Part shown: positions 52,753-61,067 of the stretch, in pieces | How positions within the stretch are numbered: position 1 is the stretch's first letter | How the letters are laid out: every line of letters begins with the position of its first letter | From: Microlunatus speluncae | Lineage (GTDB): Bacteria; Actinomycetota; Actinomycetes; Propionibacteriales; Propionibacteriaceae | Direction of reading: 5' to 3' | NCBI RefSeq assembly: GCF_009299835.1 | Contig: NZ_VKCZ01000014.1 | Coordinates: forward strand, 372,001-436,000 | DNA length: 64,000 nt | Program-made: the position numbers and the translations under genes | The notes under the pieces: generated by a model | What the model was told of the DNA's origin: nothing | What the model saw: only the letters and a program-made list of their open reading frames with translations | Databases searched by the model: none

Positions 52753-54233
52753 GATGCGACCAGGTGCAGATCGGGCAGCGTGCCGCGCGGGGCGTACTGC
52801 TGAGCGAGTTGGATCACGTCCGGGTCGCTGATCCAGGGAAACCGGATCCGGGCCGCTTCCGGCTGGGTCTCGACCAGGACGTAGCCGGTGCCGGGCATCG
52901 AACGGGGGATGAGGTGACAGGCTGCGCCACGGTCGCGGGCGCCTTCACCGAGCAGCATGGTGGTGTCGTTGGCTTCGTTCAGTCGCAGCCCGATCCGGAT
53001 CGGGAGCAGGCCGCGTTGCGGGAGGACTTCCTTGCGGGGGTCTTGCAGCGCGGCGACCACCAGGCAGCCGGGGGCGCGGCCCTGAGAGAGCAGGATGCCG
53101 AGGGCGGCGCCGATCCGTTCGCGCATCTTGCGGTCATCGACGTAGGCGGTTAGCGCGGCAATCTCATCGATGATGATCACGTAGAGCGGTTCTTCGACGC
53201 TCGGCACGTGGAGCCGGGAGTTGCCCTGCATCCGGGCGAGCCGGGCGCGCATGATCGTTCCCGCATCCTCAAGGGCGACCGCGAACGCTTCCAGGGTTTC
53301 GGTCGCGGTCTTCTCCGCGTCGTCAGGATCGGCGCTGATCAGCTTGTGGAACATCGGACGGCCGAAGCCGAGTTCAATGCCGCCCTTCGGGTCCAGACCG
53401 ATCAGCCGGACCCGGCCCGAGCGGACAGCAGGACCGAGGCCCTTCACCAGCGACCACAGCACCGAACCCTTACCGGCACCCACAGCACCACCGATCAGGA
53501 TGTGGTTACCGAGCAGCGGCAGCGTGAATAGTTGCCGATCTTCGGTCCACGCGATCGGCACAGCCGACAGGTCAACCGTGTCCGCGCCGGACAGTTCGGA
53601 CTCGATATCGGGTTCGATCGGCGGGGCGCCGTCAGCGAGCGGGTCTTCGACCAGGGCCACGAGGTCGATCAGTTGCCGCTTGCCGGGGCAACTCGCGATC
53701 CGGACCTGCTCAACGTCGAATGCCTGCGCCAGCCGTTCCGCCGACAGTGCCCAATCGGCCATGGTCTGACCGCGCAGCAGCCGGACCCGTACCCGGTCAG
53801 TGTGGGCGGTGGAGCGGACCCGGACCAGCTTCGGCAGGTCTTCGTTCTCACCGACCATCCGGGACAGACCGGTGATCGACATCGCCGGTTGCCAGCGACG
53901 CCGGTAGACCAGGATGCGGCGGCACTGACCCCGGACCGGCCCGGCGACCCAGCGGCCGAACGAGGACGGCCAGCGGAGCCGCCAGCCAGTCAGAGCAGCA
54001 CCGACCAGCACCATCGTGGACGCACCGGTCACGACCATGACCGTCTGACCCCACCGCAGCCCCACGGCGACCAGCGCGGCCAGGAACAGCAGTGGCAGCC
54101 ACAGCAGCGGAGTGGTCACAATGAGCTTGATCAACCGGCCCAGGGCACCCAGGACCGCGCCCGCAATCTGCCACCCGACCGCGATACCGATCGACTCTTT
54201 CCGCACCTTCACGGCTTCCTTGCGGCGGCTCAT
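52749..54233 (-). CDS. FtsK/SpoIIIE-like conjugal DNA translocase
   Basis: 494 residues. Two membrane helices near the N-terminus (about 38-58 and 62-83), then an ATPase core with Walker A GGAVGAGKGS at 248-257 and Walker B VIIIDE at 352-357. TraB/TraSA-type proteins of this kind move double-stranded DNA between mycelial cells without a relaxase. Length is at the low end for the family; no winged gamma domain is clear at the end. Confidence 0.92.
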   Translation of the reverse strand: MSRRKEAVKVRKESIGIAVGWQIAGAVLGALGRLIKLIVTTPLLWLPLLFLAALVAVGLRWGQTVMVVTGASTMVLVGAALTGWRLRWPSSFGRWVAGPVRGQCRRILVYRRRWQPAMSITGLSRMVGENEDLPKLVRVRSTAHTDRVRVRLLRGQTMADWALSAERLAQAFDVEQVRIASCPGKRQLIDLVALVEDPLADGAPPIEPDIESELSGADTVDLSAVPIAWTEDRQLFTLPLLGNHILIGGAVGAGKGSVLWSLVKGLGPAVRSGRVRLIGLDPKGGIELGFGRPMFHKLISADPDDAEKTATETLEAFAVALEDAGTIMRARLARMQGNSRLHVPSVEEPLYVIIIDEIAALTAYVDDRKMRERIGAALGILLSQGRAPGCLVVAALQDPRKEVLPQRGLLPIRIGLRLNEANDTTMLLGEGARDRGAACHLIPRSMPGTGYVLVETQPEAARIRFPWISDPDVIQLAQQYAPRGTLPDLHLVAS

Positions 54234-54499
54234 GACTTCATCCCCGTTTCAAGATCAACAAGGATCAGGGCGGGCTGCTGCAGCCGGTGAGCCTCGGCGT
54301 CCCATCTCATCCCCAGTTCGACCAGGGCCGCGACCAGGCGGTCAACGTCCGTCCTGGACTTCGGCATCAGGACCAGTTCGCCTCCGTCACCGATGTCCAC
54401 GCTGCCGATGACCCGCCCTGAGATCGAGGACTCGTGCACACCCGGCACGATGGGTGTTTCGTCGTCGAAGATCACTGACGTGCGGTGGTAGGTGCTCAT
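54230..54499 (-). CDS. Small AICE protein, unknown
   Basis: 89 residues, ATG start, overlapping the translocase by four bases. No recognised domain; the C-terminal part (VDRLVAALVELGMRWDAEAH) reads as a short alpha-beta unit. Likely co-expressed with transfer genes. Confidence 0.6.
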   Translation of the reverse strand: MSTYHRTSVIFDDETPIVPGVHESSISGRVIGSVDIGDGGELVLMPKSRTDVDRLVAALVELGMRWDAEAHRLQQPALILVDLETGMKS

Positions 54500-54756
54500 C
54501 GCTGGCCTCCGATCTTGATCATGGAGTCGTCTTCGCGTTCCAGGTGTTCCTGTAACTGGTCGGCGTAGTCCCGCATCACGTCGGCCAGGTGCCGCACCGC
54601 ATCAACATCGGGCGGGGTGACGGTGCGGGTGCCTGACGTGAAGGTCAGGAAGAACCGCGAGGTCCACACCGACAGGATCGGCGGGGCCGTCGGGTAGGAC
54701 ACACACGCGGCCGTGATCGGGGAGGCCAGCGGCACCCGCAGGCTGACCGGTTCCAT
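54496..54756 (-). CDS. Small AICE protein, unknown
   Basis: 86 residues, ATG start, overlapping its downstream neighbour by four bases. N-terminal half beta-rich and hydrophobic; C-terminal half a charged helix (ADVMRDYADQLQEHLEREDD). No family recognised. Confidence 0.55.
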   Translation of the reverse strand: MEPVSLRVPLASPITAACVSYPTAPPILSVWTSRFFLTFTSGTRTVTPPDVDAVRHLADVMRDYADQLQEHLEREDDSMIKIGGQR

Positions 54757-55154
54757 TACGCTGCCTGCCCTTCAGGCTTCGCACCCTGACCAGCGGCCCG
54801 GCCCGGCTTGTCATCGGCCAGCCGCTCAGCCCGCCACGACTCCCGCAGACCACCGCCCTTGGTGACGTTGGCCGAGCACATCAGGTCAACGAACTCGACC
54901 GGAGTGAACGCCTTGACACTCGGCTGCGCATCAGCGCCGACCTGCACCGGAGCGGTGACGGTCACGTTCTTGCCGAACGACACCGACTGATAGAGAACCT
55001 CGACTTCCCACAGCAGCATCCCGGTGTCGGCATCACGGGCCTGCTGATCGGACTGACGCCGACCGTTCGGCGTGTCCATCCACTCATTCACCGGCGTCAC
55101 GTTGCCGGTCGCCACCATCTGCTGACGCTTGCTGTCTACCGCGTAGATCGCCAT
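54756..55154 (-). CDS. AICE operon leader protein, unknown
   Basis: 132 residues from ATG 55154, where GGGAG has suitable spacing; an upstream GTG at 55163 is too close to it. The sequence opens AIYAVDSKRQQMVATGNVTPVNEWMD and continues beta-rich, with a basic Gly/Ala-rich end. Such proteins head the replication-transfer operon in several AICEs. First gene after the CTAGGT-box region. Confidence 0.6.
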   Translation of the reverse strand: MAIYAVDSKRQQMVATGNVTPVNEWMDTPNGRRQSDQQARDADTGMLLWEVEVLYQSVSFGKNVTVTAPVQVGADAQPSVKAFTPVEFVDLMCSANVTKGGGLRESWRAERLADDKPGRAAGQGAKPEGQAA

Positions 55155-55174
55155 TCGGACCACACTCCCGCTAG

Positions 55175-55270
55175 CTAGGTTGCTGTTGGATCAACTAATA
55201 CTGATCCTAACATGTACCTAGGTCGCTTGTCTAGGGTCCTGCGCGGCCTATCTAGGTAGGTGGGCTAGGG
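55175..55270. promoter_or_regulatory. Cluster of CTAGGT boxes in divergent promoter region
   Basis: Between the divergent AICE operon and the GntR-HD gene lie five CTAGG(T/G) boxes: 55175-55180, 55218-55223 (within the palindrome ACCTAGGT at 55216-55223), 55231-55236, 55252-55257 and 55265-55270. Spacing and repetition suggest operators for the adjacent regulator. TAGGGT at 55266-55271 is also a possible -10 for a leaderless GntR-HD message, seven bases from its ATG. Confidence 0.65.
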
Positions 55271-55277
55271 TTGCGCT

Positions 55278-56150
55278 ATGCAACGCCTCGATCCAGACGA
55301 CACCCGCCGCCCGAACGTCCAGATCGCCGGGTCCCTGCGCGCGGCCATCCTCACCGACGAGTTCAGGCCTGGAGAACGCCTGCCCTCCGGCAAGGAGTTG
55401 GCAGCGTTCTTCGGTGTCTCGGTCATGACCGTTCAAAACGCCATCCACACGCTGCGTGACGAGGGCTTCGTTGACACGCGGACCGGAAGCGGCGTGTACG
55501 TCCGTGCGCAGGCGAACCTTCCAGTGGAGGAGGGAACCAGCCATCCGCTCGAAGGTCTCGCGTCCTTCTTGTTCGAAGTTGGCCACTTGAAGAATCTGAA
55601 GCGCGCCGGGTGGGTCATGCTCGGCGTACCACAGCCGGAATCGGTCGCCGACCACACCTTCCGAGTAGGCATTATCGGGATTTCGCTGGCGCAGATGGCT
55701 GGTGCCGATGTCGGGCGAGTTGCGGCGCTGTGCCTCATGCACGATGTACCCGAAACCCGCGTAGGTGACGTCGAAGCTGTGGGCCGTGCCTACGTCACTA
55801 CCGCCAAACCGGAAGCCATCACCGCGCATCAAACCGCAGGTATGCCGGTAGAGACCGGGACAGTGTTTCAAGACCTTGTAGCGGAGTACGAGGCCCAAGA
55901 CACCGTTGAAGCGCGGATCGCCCGGGACGCTGACAAGATCGACGTCCTGCTCCAAGCGATCGAGTATGGAAAGCAAGGGTTCGCCACCGATGAATGGCGC
56001 GAGAACGCGATCAACGCTCTGCGCACCGAGTCAGGTAAGCAGCTAGCCCAAGCCGTCAGTCTGACCGATCCGACCTGGTGGACCATGTTCGGCGCTTCGT
56101 ACGCCGAACTTCGCTCCAGCACCCGCGCCGCCCAAACCCGCAAGGCCTGA
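55278..56150 (+). CDS. GntR-HD domain fusion regulator
   Basis: 290 residues. Residues 1-75 are a GntR winged helix (LPSGKELAAFFGVSVMTVQNAIHTLRDEGF and TRTGSGVYV); residues 90-285 form an HD phosphohydrolase of the YfbR/HDDC2 kind: H126 (VADHTFRV), H155-D156 (CLMHDVPE) and D217 (ARDADKID). YfbR-like enzymes dephosphorylate deoxynucleoside 5'-monophosphates. The fusion would link sensing or hydrolysis of a nucleotide to control of AICE genes. It is transcribed divergently from the transfer operon. ATG start seven bases from a TAGGGT box. Confidence 0.85.
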   Translation: MQRLDPDDTRRPNVQIAGSLRAAILTDEFRPGERLPSGKELAAFFGVSVMTVQNAIHTLRDEGFVDTRTGSGVYVRAQANLPVEEGTSHPLEGLASFLFEVGHLKNLKRAGWVMLGVPQPESVADHTFRVGIIGISLAQMAGADVGRVAALCLMHDVPETRVGDVEAVGRAYVTTAKPEAITAHQTAGMPVETGTVFQDLVAEYEAQDTVEARIARDADKIDVLLQAIEYGKQGFATDEWRENAINALRTESGKQLAQAVSLTDPTWWTMFGASYAELRSSTRAAQTRKA

Positions 56151-56177
56151 GCCTGAGCGGCCACTGGCAACCAAGCT

Positions 56178-56735
56178 GTCGAATTGACCTCTCTTAGATC
56201 AAGGGCGGCGCTCCGCGCCGCCTGCGGTCGGCTCGCTTCCGCTCCGCTCCCGCTCGCTCGACCCGCCCGCCATTGGAAGTGGACCGTGATTGGGATGGGT
56301 CTTGACGTCGCGTTGCCCCGTCCCCCTTCGTAGGACCAGTGTTTGGCCTCCACTCCACACGTCAAGGGCCACAGACGAGTTCCTGACACCCGATCCGAAA
56401 CGCCTTCGTGTCCTAGTCCAGGCGGTGAGCCGGTAGACCGTGGACCGCTTGGTCAGGCCGTGTCCATTGCCGCAGAGTGAGTCAGCGTCGGCAGGTGTCG
56501 ACTGGACGCGTTGAGTGTGGATGTTGTTGATCACAGACGGGGCACCAACCGTTTCGGATCGGGTGTCAGGAACTCGTCTGCTCTTACCCTTGACGTGCTC
56601 CGTTCCAGCCAAAAACGGGCGCCTACGAAGGGGACGGGGCAGGTGTGGCGAGGGTCAGAACTCGTACCCAATTTGGTCCCAACGGCATGCCTACCGGTGC
56701 ATTCTGAGCCTAAATGATCATGGAACGTAACGCAC
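56178..56735. repeat. AICE right-end noncoding region, copy 1 of a duplication
   Basis: This 560-base stretch contains no convincing gene. Three blocks (about 56178-56220, 56312-56376 and 56601-56730) recur with small changes at 56982-57024, 57402-57467 and 57472-57597, in the same order. The last block includes TAAATGATCATGGAA near 56712. It is the right end of the intact AICE. Confidence 0.75.
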
Positions 56736-56765
56736 TGACAGGGTCGGCGCACTGACCCAAGCCAC

Positions 56766-56809
56766 CTGGGGGTCAAGGGGTCGCAGGTTCGAATCCTGTC
56801 AGCCCGACA
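56766..56809. repeat. attR of the intact AICE
   Basis: Identical 44-base copy of the tRNA-Pro 3' part. The 5' half of the tRNA is missing, so this is not a tRNA gene. Confidence 0.88.
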
Positions 56810-56849
56810 TTGCATGATCGAGATTCGGTACCTCGTCAGCGCCGGTTTC

Positions 56850-56946
56850 GGCTCGCCAGAGCGATCACGTTGGACGGCAGGGTGTGGCATCGCGAAGCGT
56901 GGCCGTAGTGATCACGCCGCCCCGAGGACCGACGAGCAGCAATCGT
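56850..56946 (-). pseudogene. Integrase remnant of an older tandem element
   Basis: Two fragments match the intact integrase gene: one equals its 3' end near 49350-49381 (GATCACGTTGGACGG), the other its part near 49628-49690 (GTGGCATC... GTGATCACGCCGCC), with the DNA between deleted. It stands in the same position relative to the att site as the intact gene does relative to attL. Confidence 0.7.
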
Positions 56947-56981
56947 GGTCATCCTCGTCCACAGCCCGTCGCTCGTGACCC

Positions 56982-57597
56982 GTCGAATTGACCTCTCTTG
57001 GATCAAGGGCGGCCCTCCGGGCCGAGTGCGGCCCGATCCTGGATTGCGGCAAGCCAGACATTCATTTCCCGTATCTGAATCGCGCGGTCAATCGCGATGA
57101 AGCACGCCAACGCCGACCCGGCGATCAGGACGGCAACCGGCAACACGGCTTGCGGCATGATGCCGACCTTCGGATCCAAGCCCGGCCAGATCACGTAGAA
57201 CGACACCAGCAGCGCCGATCCAGCGCCACTGACTGCGGCCACGGTCCAGGCCAGCACCGGGCTCTTCCGAGCGATACCGACCAGGACCGCGGCCGAGACC
57301 TGGCGGCGCTTGGACTCAGCCGCGGTTTCACGATCACTAGGGCCGGGGCTCATCACCCCATGGTGACAGACCAACGCCCTGCAGTTGGGCTTGAACCTTG
57401 CGGTGCCCCGTCCCCGTCGTAGGACCAGTGTTTGGCCTCCACTCCACGCGTCAAGGGCCGCAGACTCGCTCTGTTCCAGCCAAAACGGGCGCCTACGCGG
57501 GGCCGGTGTGGCGAGGGGAGAGAACTCGTACCCAGTTTGGTTCCAACGGCACACCTCCCAGACCCTGGGGGCCTAAATGATCATGGAATGTGATCCG
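56982..57597. repeat. Right-end region of older element, copy 2
   Basis: Contains the second copies of the three blocks described at 56178, here separated by a small membrane-protein gene. It ends in TAAATGATCATGGAATG, as in copy 1. Confidence 0.75.
57003..57353 (-). CDS. Small two-helix membrane protein in element remnant
   Basis: 116 residues from ATG 57353. A basic, cytosolic N-terminus with KRRQVSAAVLVGIA is followed by membrane helices WTVAAVSGAGSALLVSFYVI and AVLPVAVLIAGSALACFIAI, then a short tail. No family recognised. It lies between the duplicated blocks, where the intact AICE has no gene, so it is cargo of the older element. The frame extends upstream to 57554 across the repeat block, probably without meaning. 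Confidence 0.55.
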   Translation of the reverse strand: MSPGPSDRETAAESKRRQVSAAVLVGIARKSPVLAWTVAAVSGAGSALLVSFYVIWPGLDPKVGIMPQAVLPVAVLIAGSALACFIAIDRAIQIREMNVWLAAIQDRAALGPEGRP

Positions 57598-57628
57598 GCC
57601 GCACGGTCCAAGGTTCAGCCCGAGTCAA

Positions 57629-57671
57629 CTGGGGTCAAGGTGTCGCAGGTTCGAATCCCGTCAGCCCGACA
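57629..57671. repeat. Third, degenerate att site
   Basis: A 43-base copy of the tRNA-Pro 3' part with three or four changes, followed by the same CATGATCGACATTCCGC flank as attL. It marks the outer end of the older tandem element and the original chromosome junction. Confidence 0.8.
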
Positions 57672-57741
57672 CTGCATGATCGACATTCCGCAGCACCGAG
57701 GGCTGATTCGCGGAGTCCGGTAACACGGCAAGAGGTCTGGC

Positions 57742-58356
57742 TCAGCGTTGCCGGGTCCTGCCGTAACGGTTGGCGAAGATGTCGCGCACCATGCAGATCT
57801 GCGTGCCGTGGTGACTGACCTCGTTGAGCATCGCCGCGAGGGCGTGGTCGCCGCGCCCCCAGGGATGTCCCGGGTAGTCCCGCTCGAGCAGCTCGTCGGT
57901 CGTGGTCTCGAGCGCTACCTTGAGCGCGGCCCAGCCGTCGTCGAATCGCGCCAGGCCCTCGTCGACCGTGGGGATGACCGTGTGGCTCCACATGCGGTTG
58001 TAGACGTCTTGGGTCGGGGTGGTGGGGCCGCCGACGATCTCGAGTTCGGCGAACAGGCCCGGCGCCGCGCCGAAGTGGTTGAGCAGCCAGTTGATGGTGG
58101 TCATGGGCATCACGACCGGCCGGCCCTCGTACTCGTCGGTCGCGAGGTCCCAGTCGCACTCGACGACCCACTGGCCGCTGTCATCGCCGCCGGCGTGCTT
58201 GGTCCGTTGCTCGCCCCGCGGTCGGATGCCCCACGCACCCGGGTGCGGCTCGAAGTCGAGCTCGTCCTGGGTGAGGTCCTTCCGCGCCCGGTCGAGCGTG
58301 TAGCTGTCGATGAGTCCCATCCAGGTGAGGAACAGCTCGGCGCGCTTGCCCGTCAT
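57742..58356 (-). CDS. DinB-like (DUF664-type) protein
   Basis: 204 residues from ATG 58356. The four-helix DinB fold is suggested by the N-terminal DSYTLDRARKDLTQDELDFEPHPGAW, INWLLNHFGAAPGLF and the C-terminal MLNEVSHHGTQICMVRD, with His residues in the positions of the metal triad. Members are thiol-dependent transferases or of unknown role. First chromosomal gene after the element. Confidence 0.75.
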   Translation of the reverse strand: MTGKRAELFLTWMGLIDSYTLDRARKDLTQDELDFEPHPGAWGIRPRGEQRTKHAGGDDSGQWVVECDWDLATDEYEGRPVVMPMTTINWLLNHFGAAPGLFAELEIVGGPTTPTQDVYNRMWSHTVIPTVDEGLARFDDGWAALKVALETTTDELLERDYPGHPWGRGDHALAAMLNEVSHHGTQICMVRDIFANRYGRTRQR

Positions 58357-58429
58357 GGCGCCGAGCTTGGCACGCCCTTGCGGCGTGCGGCAAGGCTGGA
58401 CCGACCCGGCGCTGGTGCCGGTATGACAG

Positions 58430-58819
58430 TCAGAGTGGCTTGCGCCAGACCGAGACGTGATTGCTGCTCTCGGACGTGAACGCGGCTCGATGCCAGTCAG
58501 CGAAGCGTGACTCGAGTTCAAGCCCCGCGAGCTGCGCCATCAGGTCACATTCGGCCGGCCAGATGTAGCGGAAGCTGCCGGAGCCGTGGCGGAGAGTGCC
58601 GTCGGAATCGCGATAGTAGTTGTGAGTCGTACAGTGTTGGGTCGCCAGGTCGTACGTGTCGAACGTGGCATGATCATCGCCGACATCCATCGGCACCGCC
58701 TGCTGTCCGGGCGGGAGGCGGCGGATCGGCGGCACCCACAGCTCGATCACGAAGCGGCCGCCGGGTTTCAGGTGTCGGGCCGCGTTGCGGAAGCACTCGA
58801 CCTGGCCTCGGCGGTCTTC
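58430..58819 (-). pseudogene. C-terminal remnant of SAM-dependent methyltransferase
   Basis: The frame reads GQVECFRNAARHLKPGGRFVIELWVPP and continues to the usual end of a class I methyltransferase (FADWHRAAFTSESSNHVSVWRK). A stop codon at 58820-58822 cuts it off before the SAM-binding motif, and no continuation is found in other frames nearby. About 130 of an expected 240 residues remain, so it is a decayed gene. Confidence 0.7.
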
Positions 58820-58892
58820 TCACTCCACACTTCGCTGTTCGTCATCACCGTCAGCCTGACCGTGACCGGCGCCGTTGTCGACCGGTTTGTCG

Positions 58893-59291
58893 TCAGCCGT
58901 CGATCACGGCGATCGCCTCGACTTCGACCAGGTAGCCGGGGGACAGCGACTCGACTCCCACCAGGGTGTCGGCCGGCTTGTGATCACCGAACAGCGTCAC
59001 GCGGGCTGCTTCGATCGTCGGCAGGCACTCGTCCCGCTGATAGCCGACGACGAAGATCGTGATCTTGGTGACCTGGTCGGGCCGGGCGCCGGCGGCTGCG
59101 AGCGCCCGGCCCAGGTTGGCGTACACCTGACGGGCCTGGACTCCAAGATCACCCGGGCCGACGAGGTTGCCGTTCTCGTCTTCAGGTTCCTGGCCGGCGA
59201 CGAAGACCAGCTTGCTTCCGGTCGCCACCACGACCTGGGTGTAGGTCGCGGGAGTGGGCAGGTCCGCTGGATTGATGAACTCGAGCGTCAT
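58893..59291 (-). CDS. RidA/YjgF-family protein
   Basis: 132 residues, ATG start. KLVFVAGQEPEDENGNLVGPGDLGVQARQVYANLGRAL is the family core; the later VTKITIFVVGYQRDECLPTI and the closing LVEVEAIAVIDG complete it. The usual catalytic Arg near 105 (R-x-x-V-x-V) is replaced by YLVEVEAI, so imine hydrolysis is not certain. Single gene, not in an obvious operon. Confidence 0.88.
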   Translation of the reverse strand: MTLEFINPADLPTPATYTQVVVATGSKLVFVAGQEPEDENGNLVGPGDLGVQARQVYANLGRALAAAGARPDQVTKITIFVVGYQRDECLPTIEAARVTLFGDHKPADTLVGVESLSPGYLVEVEAIAVIDG

Positions 59292-59419
59292 GGTGATGAT
59301 CTCCGGTGGTCGGCGAAGTGGTCGGGGCTCTGGGAACGGGTCTGGGGACTAGGGAAGGTACACCCCCGCCCGAGCTCCAAAGGCCTCCATCCTGGCTCGT
59401 GCTGTGACACCGTGGGGCC

Positions 59420-59959
59420 ATGACCGTCAAGATCGTGTACGAGACGCACTCCTGGAGCGAGGACAATGATCGCGGCGCCGCCTCGGGGTGGCGGGGGAGT
59501 CGGCTATCGGCCCGGGGCCGGCAGGCCGCTGAACAGCTGGGCGCGCGGCGGCACGACGACGGGCTGAGCGCGGTCTTCGCCTCCGACCTGACCAGAGCCG
59601 CCGAGACCGCCACCGTGGCGTTCGCCGGCTCGGACACCCCGATCCTGCTGGACTGGCGACTCCGGGAATGTGACTTCGGCGACCTGAACGGAATGCCCGC
59701 GGCTGACTTGCATCACGGCATGGCCGAGCACCTCGATCTGCCCTATCCGGGCGGGGAGAGCTGGCGGCAGGCCGTCGAACGCGCAGGGCGCTTCCTCCAG
59801 GACCTTCCGTTGCGCTGGTCAGGCACCCGCATCTTGATCATCGGCCACGTGACCACGCGCTGGGCCCTCGACCACTTCGTCGACGGCAAGCCGCTGGAAG
59901 AGTTGATCAACGCCGACTTCGCCTGGCGGGAGGGATGGGAATATCGCCTCGATCTGTAG
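59420..59959 (+). CDS. Histidine phosphatase superfamily protein, atypical motif
   Basis: 179 residues. The N-terminal RHG motif is replaced by YETHSWSEDN, keeping His10 but not Arg; the second half LSARGRQAAEQLG, SDLTRAAETA, the acidic RECDFGDLNG and IIGHVTTRWAL are standard phosphoglycerate mutase-like features. The YETHS version is a recognisable actinobacterial branch. Substrate unknown. Confidence 0.85.
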   Translation: MTVKIVYETHSWSEDNDRGAASGWRGSRLSARGRQAAEQLGARRHDDGLSAVFASDLTRAAETATVAFAGSDTPILLDWRLRECDFGDLNGMPAADLHHGMAEHLDLPYPGGESWRQAVERAGRFLQDLPLRWSGTRILIIGHVTTRWALDHFVDGKPLEELINADFAWREGWEYRLDL

Positions 59960-60011
59960 CGCGGCAGACATTCCGTAGCGTCACATCGCGCGGTCGCACG
60001 GCCATGATCAG

Positions 60012-61010
60012 CTACAGTCGGGCCAGGGCTGAGCGGAGGAAGTCGTCCCGGCGGTTGATGATGCCCGGCTGGTCCAACGGGTCGCCGGCTTCGTCGAAAG
60101 CGGGCCAGCCGGCCATGTCGGCCGGAGTGTTGAGCGCGGCGACGGCGTCCCAGTAGGCGACGTCGGTCGCCTGGCGCCCGGCCTCGCGTTGCCAGCCGTC
60201 GAGGACGTGGTCGGCGGCTTCGAGGCCGTACTGATGGGCCATCTGCATCCGCAGTTCGCCCAGGTCCACGCCGGGATCGCCGGCCCCGGCGTAGCGCCAG
60301 TCGATCAAGGCCGTGCAGCTGTCGCCCTCCCAGCGCATGTTGCCGCCCCAGACATCGCCGTGGACGAAGACCGTTGCGCCGCTCGGCCGGCCGAGGTCCC
60401 GGATTCGGTCATCGGCGAGCTGGAGCAGCGGAGTCATGGGTGGCACCAACGCAATCCGGCGGGCGCGATCCTCCGACCACCCGGTGAGTTCGCACAGCGC
60501 GGCGACGATCGCGTCCTGCTCGCTCTCCGCCGTGGCTCGAAATGCAGTGGCCCAGCGTCGTTCCATCGCCCGATCGACCGGCTCCGTGGGCCGGACGCGA
60601 AGCGGCAGTCCCGGGCCCGGCTCGAGCCGGACCGCGTGGACCTTCGCGATCGCGGCACCGGCCTCACGAAGTCGCGCCGGCGTGACGGATCGGGGCAGGG
60701 TGCTGTCACCCGGCAACGCCGTTTCCAAGATCACGGCCCGGCCGAGCAACGTCCCCTCGAGCTCGACGCCGAGCAGCCGTGGTGCTGAGATTGCGTGTTC
60801 GGCAGCGACCTGCAAGGCCGCGGCCACGGTGGTCAACTGCGCCGAGCCCGGTCGACCGAGCCGCAGCATGGTGTTGCGTACGGTTCCGTGGTGCTCGATC
60901 CGCAGCCACCACGGACCTCCGACATCGTGCATCGCCTGGACGTCGAGGACCCGAGCGCCCGGCCCCACCCTGCCTTCCGCCCAGGCCAGCTCCGAAGCGT
61001 TCGGGATCAT
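60012..61010 (-). CDS. Aminoglycoside phosphotransferase (APH)-like kinase
   Basis: 332 residues. Kinase-like fold with the catalytic loop VFVHGDVWGGNMRW (HGD-x-x-x-x-N) and metal motif ALIDWRYAGAGDPGVDLGEL. N-terminal lobe reads GPWWLRIEHHGTVRNTMLRLG with a Lys/Arg in place. The family phosphorylates aminoglycosides, choline, homoserine or other small molecules; most genomic copies are not resistance genes. Confidence 0.88.
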   Translation of the reverse strand: MIPNASELAWAEGRVGPGARVLDVQAMHDVGGPWWLRIEHHGTVRNTMLRLGRPGSAQLTTVAAALQVAAEHAISAPRLLGVELEGTLLGRAVILETALPGDSTLPRSVTPARLREAGAAIAKVHAVRLEPGPGLPLRVRPTEPVDRAMERRWATAFRATAESEQDAIVAALCELTGWSEDRARRIALVPPMTPLLQLADDRIRDLGRPSGATVFVHGDVWGGNMRWEGDSCTALIDWRYAGAGDPGVDLGELRMQMAHQYGLEAADHVLDGWQREAGRQATDVAYWDAVAALNTPADMAGWPAFDEAGDPLDQPGIINRRDDFLRSALARL

Positions 61011-61067
61011 TCCACGGCCTCCAGTCTGAAGATCAACAGCGTAACTCGCGCCGGCCCGGCGACTTGA

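Noticed and set aside
56766..57671. Possible second and third tRNA-Pro genes
   Set aside because: Only the 3' half of the tRNA is present; these are att sites.
58019..58303. Plus-strand frame inside the DinB-like gene
   Set aside because: Antisense shadow with Ser/Pro/Arg bias.
60012..61010. Calling the APH-like gene an antibiotic-resistance gene
   Set aside because: Fold motifs alone do not show the substrate; many genomic APH-like kinases are metabolic.
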